64,000 bases of DNA from Channallabes apus (taxonomy: Eukaryota; Chordata; Actinopteri; Siluriformes; Clariidae), in assembly GCA_030522415.1 (NCBI GenBank), contig JAMASW010000041.1, positions 1 to 64,000 on the forward strand, written 5' to 3'. Both the position numbers and the translations under genes were made by a program. Shown piece by piece: positions 10,340-21,756 of this stretch. The notes below the pieces were generated by a model. It had not been told where the DNA came from. It saw nothing but the letters and a program-made list of their open reading frames with translations, and made no database searches. Position 1 is the stretch's first letter, and every line of letters starts with the position of its first letter.

Positions 10340-13246
10340 AACAATCTGATAACCATAAAACCAGAAAAAGGCAAAATAAGTAGTCAAAATCCACCTCTAA
10401 AGTTTGGACTACTCAACATTAGATCCCTTGCGCCTAAAGCACTTATTGTTAATGAAATTATCTCAGATTATTGCCTTGACGTACTCTGTCTCACCGAAAC
10501 CTGGCTTAAACCAAATGAATATTTTGGTCTGAATGAGTCTACTCCGTCAGGATATTTCTATAAGCACGAGCCCCGTCTAATTGGTCGCGGTGGTGGTGTC
10601 GCCACTATCTACAATGATGTACTCACTGTTACCCAGAAAATAAGGCCCAGGTTTAATTCATTTGAAGTGCTTATCATTAATGTTGCACTAAATGAAATAC
10701 GTAATAAACCCTTGCTATATTTTACCTTGGCCACCGTGTACAGACCCCCGGGGCCATATGGCGATTTTCTTAAAGAATTTGGACATCTGCTATCAGACCT
10801 ATTGGTTAACTCTGACAAAGTATTGATAGTAGGAGACTTTAACATTCATGTAGATGATGCTAATGACGCTTTAGCACTCACATTTATGGATTTACTAAAT
10901 TCCTTTGGGGTTAAGCAAAATATAATTGGAGCAACTCACCGCTTTAATCATACGCTAGATTTAATTATATCCCATGGTATAGATGTCTCTAATATAGAGA
11001 TCATACCTCAAAGTGATGATATCACAGATCATCACCTCCTGACATATACTCTACCCGTAGAACAGATTAGCTGTGTCTCCCCACGCTATCAATCTGTTAG
11101 AAATATGAATCCCACCACTAAAGACAGATTCACAAGTAATCTGCCGGATCTGTCCCAATTTCTTATTAGACCCCTAAATGCAGATGATCTAGATGAAGTG
11201 ACTAGCAGCATGGGCACTATTTTTACCAGTACATTAGACACTGTTGCTCCCATCAGATTAAAAAAAGTCAGAGATAAAACATTGGCACCGTGGTACAACA
11301 GTCATACTCGCGCCCTAAAGAGAGCAACCCGTAACCTCGAGCGAAAATGGAGGAAAACTAAATTAGAAGTTTTTCGAATTGCGTATAAAGACAGTATGTG
11401 CAGCTATAGACAGGCTCTAAAAACTGCTAGGACCGAGCATCTTAGCCAACTGATAGCAAGAAACCAAAACAATCCCAGGTTCTTATTTAGTACAGTGGCT
11501 CGCCTAACAAAACCTAAGATGCCCGCAGAGAGTATCCCATCACAGTTTAGAAGTGAAGACTTTATGGACTTCTTTAATGAAAAAATCAATAATATCAGGA
11601 AGAAAATAATGGAGGTTCAACCTCTAATAGTATCTCACGATCCAGTTCAGCCTATAGCTTCACATTTAGATTTTCACTGCTTTACAGGTATAGGACAGGA
11701 AGAGCTGTATAAACTTATCACCTCGGCTAAATCAACAACGTGCCTGTTAGACCCAATCCCAACCAGATTTTTAAAAGAAGTGATGCTTACGGTTGGAGAG
11801 CCACTCCTAAACATTATTAATTCTTCATTACATCTAGGTCACGTCCCTAAACCTTTCAAGTTAGCAGTTATTAAGCCGCTTCTTAAAAAATCTAATTTGG
11901 ACGCGAATGAAATAAAAAATTACAGACCGATCTCAAACCTCCCGTTCATATCAAAAATACTAGAAAAAGTAGTATCAGCTCAAATTTGCACATTCTTGCA
12001 GGATAACAACATCCTTGAAGAATTTCAGTCAGGTTTCAGGCCCCATCATAGCACAGAAACTGCACTAGTTAAGATTACAAACGACTTGTTTTTAGCTTCA
12101 GACCAAGGCTGCATCTCATTGCTAGTCCTGCTCGATCTTAGTGCTGCATTCGACACTATAGATCATAATATTCTCATAGATCGCTTACAAAATTATATAG
12201 GTATTCAGGGACAGGCACTAAAATGGTTTAGATCTTACCTGTCTGATCGCTACCATTTTGTAGATCTAAATGGAGAACCGTCTGGTATAATGCCAGTGAA
12301 ATATGGGGTCCCACAAGGGTCAGTTTTAGGACCTCTGTTGTTCTCAATATACATGCTTCCCTTGGGTAACATCATTAGAAGACATGGGATTAGTTTCCAT
12401 TGTTATGCTGATGATACCCAATTATATATCTCAACTAAACCAGACGAAATACCTAAGTTGTCTAGATTAACTGAGTGTGTCCAGGACATAAAAGATTGGA
12501 TGACCAATAACTTTCTTTTATTAAATTCAGATAAGACAGAGATATTACTTATTGGCCCAAAAACCAGCACACAACAGCTTTCAAAATTCAGCTTGCGCTT
12601 AGACGGATGTACTGTTATTACCAGCTCAGCAGTAAAAGATCTGGGAGTAATATTAGACAGTAACTTGTCTTTTGAAAATCACATTACAAATATCACAAAA
12701 ACAGCCTTTTTCCATCTTCGAAATATTGCTAAACTTAGGAACATCTTATCCGTATCTGATGCAGAAAAACTAGTTCATGCATTCATGACCTCCAGACTGG
12801 ACTATTGTAATGCATTACTAGGTGGTTGTCCTGCATCCTCAATAAACAAGCTTCAGTTAATCCAAAATGCAGCTGCCAGGGTTCTCACTAGATCCAGAAA
12901 ATATGATCATATAACCCCAATATTATCATCCCTGCACTGGCTACCTGTTCAGTTTAGAATAAATTACAAAATAGTATTACTTACATACAAGGCCTTAAAT
13001 GGTTTAGCTCCCACATACCTAACCAGTCTTCTGATACGCTACAATCCACCACGCGCCTTAAGATCACAAAACTCCGGACTTCTGGTAGTTCCCAGAATTT
13101 CAAAATCTACAAAAGGGGGTAGGGCTTTTTCATATTTAGCTCCAAAGCTTTGGAATAGCCTTCCAGACAATGTTCGGGGAGCAGACACGGTTTCTCAGTT
13201 CAAAAGTAGACTCAAGACGCATCTTTTTAATCTGGCATACACATAA
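10340..13246 (+). CDS. L2 ORF2: AP endonuclease and reverse transcriptase
   Basis: The frame is open from a TGA at 10337-10339 to the TAA at 13244-13246 (about 968 codons). No ATG precedes the endonuclease motifs, so initiation must be by another route (re-initiation or non-AUG). Endonuclease blocks in order: [31 protein letters not shown] and TDHHLL. RT blocks: [52 protein letters not shown] and [13 protein letters not shown] with the catalytic YADD. The L2-typical C-terminus reads [14 protein letters not shown]...[14 protein letters not shown]...[10 protein letters not shown]. No RNase H domain. Produces target-primed reverse transcription in the nucleus. Confidence 0.9.
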   Translation, partial: NNLITIKPEKGKISSQNPPLKFGLLNIRSLAPKALIVNEIISDYCLDVLCLTETWLKPNEYFGLNESTPSGYFYKHEPRLIGRGGGVATIYNDVLTVTQKIRPRFNSFEVLIINVALNEIRNKPLLYFTLATVYRPPGPYGDFLKEFGHLLSDLLVNSDKVLIVGDFNIHVDDANDALALTFMDLLNSFGVKQNIIGATHRFNHTLDLIISHGIDVSNIEIIPQSDDITDHHLLTYTLPVEQISCVSPRYQSVRNMNPTTKDRFTSNLPDLSQFLIRPLNADDLDEVTSSMGTIFTSTLDTVAPIRLKKVRDKTLAPWYNSHTRALKRATRNLERKWRKTKLEVFRIAYKDSMCSYRQALKTARTEHLSQLIARNQNNPRFLFSTVARLTKPKMPAESIPSQFRSEDFMDFFNEKINNIRKKIMEVQPLIVSHDPVQPIASHLDFHCFTGIGQEELYKLITSAKSTTCLLDPIPTRFLKEVMLTVGEPLLNIINSSLHLGHVPKPFKLAVIKPLLKKSNLDANEIKNYRPISNLPFISKILEKVVSAQICTFLQDNNILEEFQSGFRPHHSTETALVKITNDLFLASDQGCISLLVLLDLSAAFDTIDHNILIDRLQNYIGIQGQALKWFRSYLSDRYHFVDLNGEPSGIMPVKYGVPQGSVLGPLLFSIYMLPLGNIIRRHGISFHCYADDTQLYISTKPDEIPKLSRLTECVQDIKDWMTNNFLLLNSDKTEILLIGPKTSTQQLSKFSLRLDGCTVITSSAVKDLGVILDSNLSFENHITNITKTAFFHLRNIAKLRNILSVSDAEKLVHAFMTSRLDYCNALLGGCPASSINKLQLIQNAAARVLTRSRKYDHITPILSSLHWLPVQFRINYKIVLLTYKALNGLAPTYLTSLLIRYNPPRALRSQNSGLLVVPRISKSTKGGRAFSYLAPKLWNSLPDNVRGADTVSQFKSRLKTHLFNLAYT

Positions 13247-14020
13247 CTCATCCCAGTACTCATACTCCAGTACACCTATACCGAATGGCAACTACGCTAA
13301 TTCTCCCCATCTGTTCTGTATTTCTCTATCCATCCCGAGGCATCGAGAGATTTTGCCAGCTTCAGTAGACAAAGGCCGACCCTGCGAGGTTCCTGAGGCA
13401 TCCAGAGAAGGACCAGCTCCAGCTGGATTCAGCTTTATGATGGTTGGAGCTACACATGCTGCTCCTGTGCTTCCAGTGATCCAGACCTCATCTGCCCTCT
13501 GCACCTACTGACTCGTCCCTATGCTGAACTGGTCTTCATGACAAATTTAAATAATTTCTGTCATATTGAATTTTCACCTGCACAACACACAAGATGTTAT
13601 ATCATTTCTATCTGTTATCGCCCAAATGAGGATGGGTTCCCTGTTGAGTCTGGTTCCTCTCAAGGTTTCTTCCTAATGCCATCTCAGGGAGTTTTTCCTT
13701 GCCACCGTCGCCGTCACCCTTGGCTTGCTCATCAGAGAAATTTCATTCATTCGTCTCATTATTATCTGCACATTTTTCTCACACATCCACACTTCCAATG
13801 ATTTTCTTTTCTATAATTATTATTATTATTTGTTTTCATTTATTTATTTTCTATTATTATTTTATTTATTTATTTATTATTTTATATATAATTATTCTAT
13901 ATATATAATTTTTTTTTTTTTTTTGTTAAATTTCTTTAATTTTTGTGAAGCTGCTTTGAGACAATGACCATTGTTAAAAGCGCTATATAAATAAAATTGA
14001 ATTGAATTGAATTGAATTGA
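13247..14020 (+). other. L2 3' UTR and terminal ATTGA repeats
   Basis: Contains the block GAGGATGGGTTCCCTGTTGA, CTCAAGGTTTCTTCC and GGGAGTTTTTCCTTGCC. It is shared in reverse complement with the second L2 at 18.0-18.3 kb and probably recognised by the element's RT. AT-rich simple repeats occupy 13810-13925. The terminal (ATTGA)n serves as the tail. Confidence 0.85.
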
Positions 14021-14190
14021 AAATAATTTTGTACCACCTATTCATGGTTGCTTGATCTAATTTGTGGTATAATCTCAGTTCAAACATGAATGCATAGTTT
14101 GTATGCCTTTACATAAATGTGACAATCATTAATTAACATTAAACATCTCACTACCAATATTGATGGAATAAAGCAAACTTAGTGTTTATA

Positions 14191-15240
14191 AGTATTGACT
14201 CAGAATTGCCTATACAGTATATCTATTCCTTTCCTGTTTATTTGGGTATAACTATAAAATATTTACCATTGCAATTGCACATACAGTCCTAATTGTAAAT
14301 CTGTGATAATAAAATAAGAGAACAGAAAATTAGAGAAATCATAAATAATTAACCATTTTGTGTGTTTTGTGATTGTATAATGTAATTCAACCACTCAGAT
14401 TGTACAGAGCCACGTGCATTGTAGCTCTGTGTTTATTTTCAGTGAACTGTAGTATCGCAATACTGTATATCGTGATATAATATTGTGTCCCATGTATCGT
14501 GATACTATCATATCATGAGTTCCTTGCCAATACCCACCCCTACTATACAGTAAGTGCTAATTTTACTTCATTCATGTCATTAAGTTACGCTTATCACTGT
14601 AAAAAAATGTCTGTAAATTTAACAGTAAAATACCGTATATATGAAACAGGATAAAACCGTATTCCACAAAACATGCGATAACCATAACATAATTACAAAC
14701 GTAATTAGTTTTACAGAGTAGACCTTACATTTAACAGTTAAAAACATATGAAAATACGGTTTATTGCAGTAAAATTAACAATATACTGTATTATCCCCTT
14801 AAAGAAAAGACATGAATTTCACATACAGTATTACATGTGCAAAAATGTGTTTTTGGAACATTTTTGTGTGAAACCCATGAGATCACATGTGAAAACCCAT
14901 GAGATAAAAATAAACCTGTGTTGATTTTAGTCAATGGTCTCTAAAAAACGTCCTGGAGAAAAGCGTTTCAACATATTTATGCCTTGAATTTTTTGTTATC
15001 TGTACTTAAGTTCTTATCATAAAATGTTTGAACAGTAAACAAACTAAAAAAATTTAACAAGGCAGGTTGTGCACTTTACATATTATAATTACTTTCAGTA
15101 TACTTAAAATAATGGTATTTGTTGATGTAAAGTGTTTTTTTTTTCCTATTAAGATTAACGTAATTTTGTCTCAACTTGACCGTACAAATTCCTAATACGT
15201 TGTCTAATGACAAACCATTCATGTTAAGTCAACATTTTAT
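14191..15240. other. non-coding stretch with two repeat-like segments
   Basis: 14440-14555 carries alternating ATCGTGATA/TATCGCAATA motifs ending in CCAATACCCACCCCTAC, a dispersed fish repeat pattern. 14599-14790 is dense in CTGTAAATTTAACAGTAAAA-type inverted motifs (start CACTGTAAAAA), typical of a MITE. No coding potential seen elsewhere in the stretch. Confidence 0.4.
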
Positions 15241-15246
15241 ACAGTA

Positions 15247-15262
15247 CAGCAGGGGGCAGTAG
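15247..15262 (+). promoter_or_regulatory. CTCF-like motif
   Basis: CAGCAGGGGGCAGTAG matches the core of the vertebrate CTCF consensus (CCASYAGRKGGC). It lies just upstream of the CpG-rich first exon that follows. Motif match only. Confidence 0.35.
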
Positions 15263-15269
15263 CGAGACC

Positions 15270-15399
15270 CCAGCTGTCATGAACCGCTAATGAAACAGAA
15301 GAGCAAGACGATTCAAACTACACCTGCGCAAAGTTAATTGACTCTCCGCCCGCGCGCGGTCCTGTCTGTTTAGACAGAGGAGGTCAACACCAGAAAAAG
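15270..15399 (+). other. candidate promoter/first non-coding exon of the broken PB1-like gene
   Basis: A CpG-rich island (CTCCGCCCGCGCGCGGTCC) in AT-rich surroundings ends at a strong donor, AAAAAG|GTAAGC. The next recognisable acceptor leads into the PB1-like exon at 16279. The start is approximate. Confidence 0.35.
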
Positions 15400-15792
15400 G
15401 TAAGCTTTTCCCTCAGATTTTAGTTTTTTTTTTTTTGCCAGTACATATTTTTTTATGTGATAAAATATATGGAATTTAACTTTGGCCTGTTTCTGTAGTG
15501 AGAGTCCTAGTGTTAGACTGAAGTTAGCTAACGGATTTAGCCGCGTGTCACAGGTCGGTCCACTGCATATATTTACATTATTTGGCGAAAAGTATACAAG
15601 TTAAATTATATATAGTAATAATTGTTATCTTGACTTATATCTTGTGGTTTGAACAAATTAACATTATAATAAGATGCTTGATAAAAGCACTGGTGGTACA
15701 TCTGTAATTATTCTGATTATTTTTCAAAAGCAGTGTTCGAGTACCAATACTTTCACATTGTACAGTGTACCAATATTCACATATACATACAT

Positions 15793-15813
15793 ACACACAC
15801 ACACACACACGTG

Positions 15814-15866
<53 letters not shown>
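15793..15866 (+). repeat. microsatellite (CA)n then (TA)n
   Basis: About nine CA units, a short GTGTAATA bridge, then about 25 TA units. Confidence 0.95.
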
Positions 15867-15869
<3 letters not shown>

Positions 15870-16278
15870 ACATGTACTAAAAATAAACAATTTCTGCAGT
15901 ATTTAAAGTTTAACTTTAAATTGATCTGAAACTTGTGTATAATTACCATGTTTTGAGGGACCATGAATTAAACATTGGCCTGTTTTTACAGGGGTATCGT
16001 ACACACATGCTATCATGGTGTACAATATGAAAATGGTCTTGAAATAAAATATATTTTTGTGTATAATGGGTAAATTTTTTTTATACTTGATGTTAACCTA
16101 ATTAAAATAAAATTTTTTAATAATTTTTTTAAAATCCTTTGCAGTTTTTCTGGTCCTTAATAAAATGTGTGTTTTACTCACAACAGGTAAGATCTGTTAC
16201 ATCTACTAATGGAAATACTGTTTCTTACATGACCATTTATTAGTTCTGAGAAGCTTATTGTTTTATTTACGACATCAG

Positions 16279-16765
16279 TCTCGAGTACATGGACAGGGAC
16301 TTTGATAATGACTTTATTAACCTTTATCAAATTAATGACATACAAGACAAGAGTCCCGTGAAAGTCATCTTATTGTCTGATGCTTCTGATGTCAGTCAAG
16401 GCTCTTTGCACCAAAATGAAGACACATCTTCATCCACCTTGACAAAAGAACACACTCCTCCCCTGAATCAGCAAATGCTCGATCGCAATGGCCTACAGAC
16501 TTTCAAATACTTCAGTTTACATATGATGTGGAAATGCAGAAGTAAATTTCTGTTCCCCCCATTCCTGCTGGAGAGACTCAGGATAGGCTTGAAGTGGAAA
16601 TGGTAACCCTGTTGTCGGAGGTCAAAAAAAGACACAACAATGCAGTTACTGTATCAAGGAGAAGATGGCCAATACCTTTGCTATAAGAGACAGGAGTTAG
16701 TCAGGGACAAACCTATGATGGCAGAGTTCAGGACAAGATGGCCAGGGCTGTTTGCTGTTCATGAG
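16279..16765 (+). pseudogene. PB1-like exon of an uncharacterised fish gene, frame-broken
   Basis: After the acceptor GACATCAG the frame reads LEYMDRDFDNDFINLYQI and NDIQDKSPVKVILLSD, the second half of a PB1-like fold, then a Ser/Thr-rich linker. Near 16505 the conserved continuation moves to another frame (LQFTYDVEMQ). It is cut by TAA at 16543-16545, continues ISVPPIPAGETQDRLEVEMV and RHNNAVTVSRRRWPIPLL, and shifts again near 16683 to KRQELVRDKPMMAEFRTRWP. It ends HE at the donor GAG|GTATTG. Three lesions make a pseudogene likely. The layout resembles fish proteins annotated as SAMD3-like; that name is from memory and unsure. Confidence 0.55.
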
Positions 16766-17842
16766 GTATTGAATGTTGTATAATGTATCAAATGACATTG
16801 TAAAAGAATTATAGAATACAGTAAAATGTGGTCTTTTTTTGTGTAGGTTGAATAGCAGAATAGTACAGAGCACAGACTCAGATGATGGGTTTAGGAGAAT
16901 GCGATGAATTAGGAATATGACAACTTAGATAAATTTAAAGGGGTGTTTCTATTGCATTTAAAGTTTTAATAAAAAAAATTGATCGAATACTTGATTACAA
17001 AAAGAATCAATAGTTTCAGCTCTATCTGGAAGATAATTCCATTTCCCACAATCACCTCATGCCATGTGGAGTCACGTCACAGAAAGATGGATGCGTGTTC
17101 TGGAATAAAGGCAGAAGAGCTCAATAAACGGATGTATCGTAAATAGAATGCTGGTTATTGTACTTAGTTATCGGGTAAAATGAGTTTTGTCTGTAATAAA
17201 TGGGAATATTTAACTGAACTGTAACTATAACTTGAACTAGAACTTTTGCGATAAATAGTGTACGCTCACGCAGCATGTGTTTACATCGTGAAAAAATTTA
17301 TTTATGCATTTTTACTGTTTAATTCTATTTTTATGCACTGAATATTCCACAAATACTTTCACAAACAGAAATTGGATCTTGTCTTGATCGCTGCACTGAA
17401 AAGGTGCATCATTAATAAGCGTGTCTCACTCAAGCCGCGCGTATTCTAGTAAGTGAAATAAATTACACAAAGCTTCCATTTTAGAGAAATTGCTTAGGCC
17501 ATTTTTCATAATCAAATTATTTATTTGAATAATCGTTTCAACCCCACAGATATCCGCTCGAAATATAGTGCAAATCTTAGCGTCAGTCCGATGCCGATGA
17601 TATTAAAAATAAGCAATTATTGGTCAATTCTGATGTGATTTTGATATTATCTTGTATGCCTCATTAAAATGTCTGCTTATAGTATGAGTAAATCACACTC
17701 CTATTGTAGCTACAACAATTGTCAGACATTAATTGATTCAATACTTTCCTTAGATCCTTGTCTGAATACCAGGTAGATCATATTTGCCTTTTGTTGATCA
17801 TGTGAAAAGTTCTTTGAAGATAAATAGAAGTTTTTCTTCTAG

Positions 17843-17936
17843 ATTCCTTACCAATTCACTTGTCAACTAAACATGAAGGGATCACGAGGGGATAAAACAT
17901 CATTTGAAAAGACGGCGCTTTGCAAATTAATAACTG
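17843..17936 (+). CDS. small exon, in-frame partner of 21689-21756
   Basis: Acceptor TTCTTCTAG and donor CTG|GTAAGT bracket 31 codons plus one base: IPYQFTCQLNMKGSRGDKTS and FEKTALCKLIT(D). An internal ATG lies at 17873. Joined to the exon at 21689 it gives an uninterrupted reading to a stop. The GxxGDKxxF...LxxxI pattern is reminiscent of the DUF4806 domain of unknown function (weak, from memory). The nearest upstream exon is broken, so this may be the end of a pseudogene. Confidence 0.45.
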
Positions 17937-18936
17937 GTAAGTAATTCAACAGTGCCTGTGTATTTAAATTTTTTATTTATTTAATTTTTTTTTTAATTTC
18001 AATTCAGTTTTATTTGTATAGCGCTTTTAACAATTGACATTGTCTCAAAACAGCTTTACACAATCAAAAGAATTATTTAAGTTTGTATGGAATGTGAATG
18101 TGTATGAATCAAAATGTTCAGATAGTCCCTGGTGAGCAAGCCCGAGGGCGACAGTGGCAAGGAAAAACTCCCTGAGATAGTAATAGGAAGAAACCTTGAG
18201 AGGAACCAGACTCAACAGGGAACCCATCCTCATCTGGGTGAAACAGATAGCAGGAAATGATCTGCATTTATACAGTGTTAAGTGTTAGGTTCAGCTATAA
18301 TAGTTGATGTTAATTGATGTTATAATAGTTGATGTAAAATGGAGTCCAGTAGTTATTGGAGACTCAGATAGACTTGTAGAAAGTTCCAGTCCTGAACTAT
18401 CGAATTGTCAAGTCCTCAGAGAAACAGCTGACAACACCAGTCGAGGCCAGAACCATCTTCTAAGTAGATAGAATCATCCCCAGACACCAGGCACATCCTA
18501 AAGAGACACACGGGGCATCCATGCGACGAGACCTCCAACCAGAAACCGGGCACCAGGATGGATCAGACAGGTCCGGAGGGCAGAGGGAGTCTGGATCACT
18601 GGCAGCTCAGGAACCACATGTGTAGCTCGAGAGAGAGAAAGAGTGAAAGGGGGAGACGGGGAGAGAGGAAAGAGAAAGAGGGGGAGGAAGAGAAGAGGAG
18701 GAGAGATTGCAATTAGTTATGGTCACAGTCACAATGTCTAATGTGAATGTATATTTACTGTAGAGTGCAAGCAGGGACTCCGGCAGGACTAACTATGACA
18801 TCATAACTAAAAAGGAGGAGCCAGAAGGAAACACAAACATGAGGGGGAACTGAGATGTAAAGCAAACAATCACCTCACCGTCAACAAACCTGAGTGATCA
18901 AATGAGACTGAGGAAGACAGCATCTAAACATACCAG

Positions 18937-19508
18937 GGGGGTATTCTTCGTACGTCGCTGGAAACATCCGGGATGAATTGACACATCTAAGATGAGATCA
19001 TCGTGCTAATTAAGACCTGGCTAAGTCGGTTCTTCGAGCACACCTGTTGTTCATGATTAGTATGGCCGGATTGAGTTGTCTAGGATTATTGCGCGTTCGT
19101 GCGTTGGTTTAAAAGGCGATATGCATCGACAGTAGAAACACTGATCACAAGCCCTTTGATTGGTTGACGAAATGACAAAAAGAACAAGCAAATTTTTTTT
19201 GTAACACCTGCGCTGAAATGCTCCCCCCCCCCCACGTGTTATGCGCTGAAATGCTTCCCTGCCATGGATCCCCCCTCCCACCACACACACATAATCACTA
19301 TCAAATATTATATTAGAACGTAATATGCACATATGTTTTACAAATTACATGAGACAATAAAATAAGAAATATGAAAAAAATATGTTGTATATGGAAAAAT
19401 TAAGTATGAATATTTTTTAAAAAAACATGTATACTTTTATATTGTTTACTTTATAATAAAATTAGTTTTGTCCAATTTTTCATTATAAAAAATTATTTTT
19501 ATTATACA

Positions 19509-19578
<70 letters not shown>

Positions 19579-19745
19579 ATATATCTATATTTGCATATTT
19601 ATAACGAACCCCTGAAAAATAAATGTGTTACAAAATAAACATTATACAAGAATTTGAATTAATGGTCTTGAGGGCTGTCTCGTGCCTAGTTTATTATAAT
19701 AATAGAAAACCTATGAATTTATGTTCTAATATAATATTTGATATC

Positions 19746-19788
<43 letters not shown>

Positions 19789-20090
19789 GGCAAGACGTAT
19801 ATATGCATGCAAGATACTTTTCTTTCCCCACGTGAGTCAGTCCACGTCAGCGCTCTTTAACCAATCAGATGTGACCTCACCATTTCAACCAATCATAACC
19901 CGGCAGGAGCGCAGCCTTAATCCTGTTTACATGAAATAAACCTGCTACCGAGCAGGTTCAAGCTTACGGACATGTTGCTATGACAACAAGTGCGAGATGA
20001 GCATCGGAGAACGAAACAATCCAAGATCAGGACAAATCCACAACAATCAAATCCAGCTAACTGAGTTAGCGACGTACGAAGAACACCCCC
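18937..20090. mobile_element. non-autonomous Harbinger-like DNA transposon
   Basis: Terminal inverted repeats begin GGGGGTRTTCTTCGTACGTC (one difference between ends). They are flanked by CAG at 18934-18936 and 20091-20093, a 3-bp target duplication. CWG duplications and G-rich ends fit PIF/Harbinger elements of fish. The 1.15-kb interior has no transposase. It contains a C run (19221-19233), (CT)n(TA)n at 19510-19575 and (TA)n at 19751-19785. Superfamily is inference from TSD and ends. Confidence 0.7.
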
Positions 20091-20158
20091 CAGTTCACCA
20101 TAATACTCTACGTCCATGAGTCCCCCAGATCTGCTCCTTTACCTTATGGCAAATCTAT

Positions 20159-20764
20159 TTATAAAAATGCTTGGCTAAATAAATAGGTTTTTAGCCTAGA
20201 CTTAAACACTGAGACTGTGTCTGAGTCCCGAACACTATTTGGAAGACTATTCCATAATTTTGGGGCTTTGTAAGAAAAAGCTCTGCCCCCAGCTGTAGTT
20301 TTCATAATACGCGGTACTGATAAGCAGCCTGCATCCTTTGACCGAAGTAGGCGTGGCGGATCGTAAGACACTAGCAGTTCGCTCAGATACTGCGGGGCGA
20401 GACCATTTAATGCCTTATATGTCAAGAGTAGTATTTTAAAATCAATGCGAAATTTCACAGGGAGCCAATGCAGTGAAGATAGGATAGGGGTGATGTGCTC
20501 ATATCTTCTGGTTCTAGTGAGGACTCTCGCTGCTGCATTCTGGACTAGCTGAAGCTTGTTTATGCACCTAACTGAACAACCAGACAGTAAGGCATTACAA
20601 TAGTCCAACCTAGAAGTGATAAAAGCATGAACTAGTTTTTCTGCATCGTTTAGCGACAATATATTTCTTATCTTGGCGATATTTCTGAGGTGAAAGAATG
20701 CTATCCTGGTGATATTATCTACATGAGCTTCAAATGAAAGGCTGGAATCTATAATCACGCCGAT
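20159..20764 (-). pseudogene. L2 ORF2 C-terminal fragment
   Basis: About 200 codons starting GVIIDSSLSFEAHVDNI. They continue with [46 protein letters not shown] and [13 protein letters not shown], closely parallel to residues after the RT domain in the intact L2. No stop or frameshift inside, but everything upstream including RT is missing. Confidence 0.85.
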
Positions 20765-20784
20765 GATTGTATGATCAATTGAAG

Positions 20785-21660
20785 TCCATTGTTATGTCCC
20801 CTGGTGTATTTGTTTGTTTTTATGGTATTTTGTTTCTTTCCATATTGTATCTGTCTCTGTTCTCTCTCTTTAAAAAGCACAGGATCAACTTATTGGTTGT
20901 CCGGGGTTCGCCAATCCTCCAATGACTGTGGACCTGTCGTCATAAAAGAGGCGGGGCTCCCTTGACTTGCTGTCAGTCGTCTTGCTTTTCGGCCAGCGGG
21001 CGACTGTCCTTTTTTTGTGTCGACTGCACACTTGTGTTCTAAGCTGTGCTGGGATCTAGATTATGTTTAGGTCTGATTGGGTTATCTATTTGTCTGATCT
21101 GGTCTGCATTTTGGTAAATGTGCGCACATCTGCGAACTGTAAAGCACCTATTACTGAACGAACGTCTGTAACGAACATTAAGCACTGCATTGCTGTGATT
21201 CATTTAGTCCGATTCTTAAGTATTGGCAAAGTAACCAAGAGAAAGGAGACAGGTATATTGGCAGCGTAATGTTAACCTGCTGGTGTTAAGGGTAGCTAGG
21301 GAGTGACAACCCCCTATGTACTTTGTTTATTAGCTAAGAGTATGGATGCGCCGAAGCTTTCAGTTTTATTTTCAACATTTTTCGTTTGGCAGTTAGATTA
21401 TTTGGGTTGGGATTTAGCTGTTAGCTTCCATTTTGACTTTGATGTTTTCTTTCTTTTGGGGTCACTCAACATCTCCTTTTCTCCTTACTTTATCTTGTTT
21501 ACTCTTTGAAAATTGGCTAAAAATAAAACTCTTTTGTTATCATTATTCCCCTGCCTCACGGATTTTCCTTCATTGGTTTGCCCCAGAGGTAATGCATCTC
21601 ACTTAAATGTTACAGATCATCCCCAACAACATCCAACACGTAACATCCATGCATCTGAAT
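20785..21660 (+). mobile_element. solo LTR with 5-bp target duplication TCCAT
   Basis: The element 20790-21655 (866 bp) starts TGTTATGTCC and ends ACGTAACA (TG...CA, short inverted ends). It is flanked on both sides by TCCAT (20785-20789, 21656-21660). A TATA-like CATAAAAGAGG (about 20940) and a polyadenylation signal AAATAAAAC (about 21520) lie where R-U5 signals of an LTR should be. No primer site, gag or pol adjoins, so it is a recombinant solo LTR. Family not determined. Confidence 0.8.
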
Positions 21661-21688
21661 TATACTAAACATTTTTGTCCTTTGACAG

Positions 21689-21756
21689 ACAGTGTAGTAA
21701 AGGCGCAGGATGTTACAGAAGCCTTTGCCCTCAGCTCCATTGCCAATCGGTTATGA
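21689..21756 (+). CDS. terminal small exon with stop codon
   Basis: Acceptor TCCTTTGACAG, then two bases completing Asp, then SVVKAQDVTEAFALSSIANR L and TGA (21754-21756). Phase fits the donor at 17936 exactly. An AATAAA at 21955-21960 can end the transcript. The intron between holds the L2, Harbinger-like element and solo LTR. Confidence 0.45.

Larger units (their letters stand above)
8971..14020 (+). mobile_element. nearly full-length L2-clade LINE
   Basis: A 5.05-kb non-LTR retrotransposon: 5' UTR (8971-9265, with ATTAGCATCGCTA repeats), esterase-type ORF1, APE endonuclease/RT ORF2, and a 3' UTR ending in tandem ATTGA repeats (13998-14020) after AGCGCTATATAAATAAA. Both frames are free of internal stops, so the copy is young. 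Boundaries are fixed by the uninterrupted tandem copy at 8391-8770. No convincing target site duplication longer than a few bases. Confidence 0.88.
8771..14190 (+). repeat. tandem duplication copy 2, split by the L2 insertion
   Basis: 8771-8970 repeats 8391-8592 with few changes. The second half of the unit (GTACCACCTATTCATGGTTG onward) resumes at about 14021 after the LINE. Copy 1 thus gives the empty site for the L2 insertion: CACGTGGA followed directly by AAATTATTT. Confidence 0.75.
17996..20764 (-). mobile_element. 5'-truncated L2-clade LINE, nested host
   Basis: Minus strand. The 3' end lies near 17996 (AGCGCTATACAAATAAAACT) and the 3' UTR block at 18120-18240 is shared with the L2 at 13.6-13.7 kb. 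The ORF2 C-terminus is at 20159-20758, and the element is truncated just beyond. A Harbinger-like element (18937-20090) interrupts the 3' UTR. A polypurine tract occupies about 18627-18708. Different subfamily from the intact copy, judged by protein differences. Confidence 0.8.

Noticed and set aside
15635..15964. Minus-strand ORF with Tyr-Ile repeats
   Set aside because: Reads through the (TA)n/(CA)n microsatellite.
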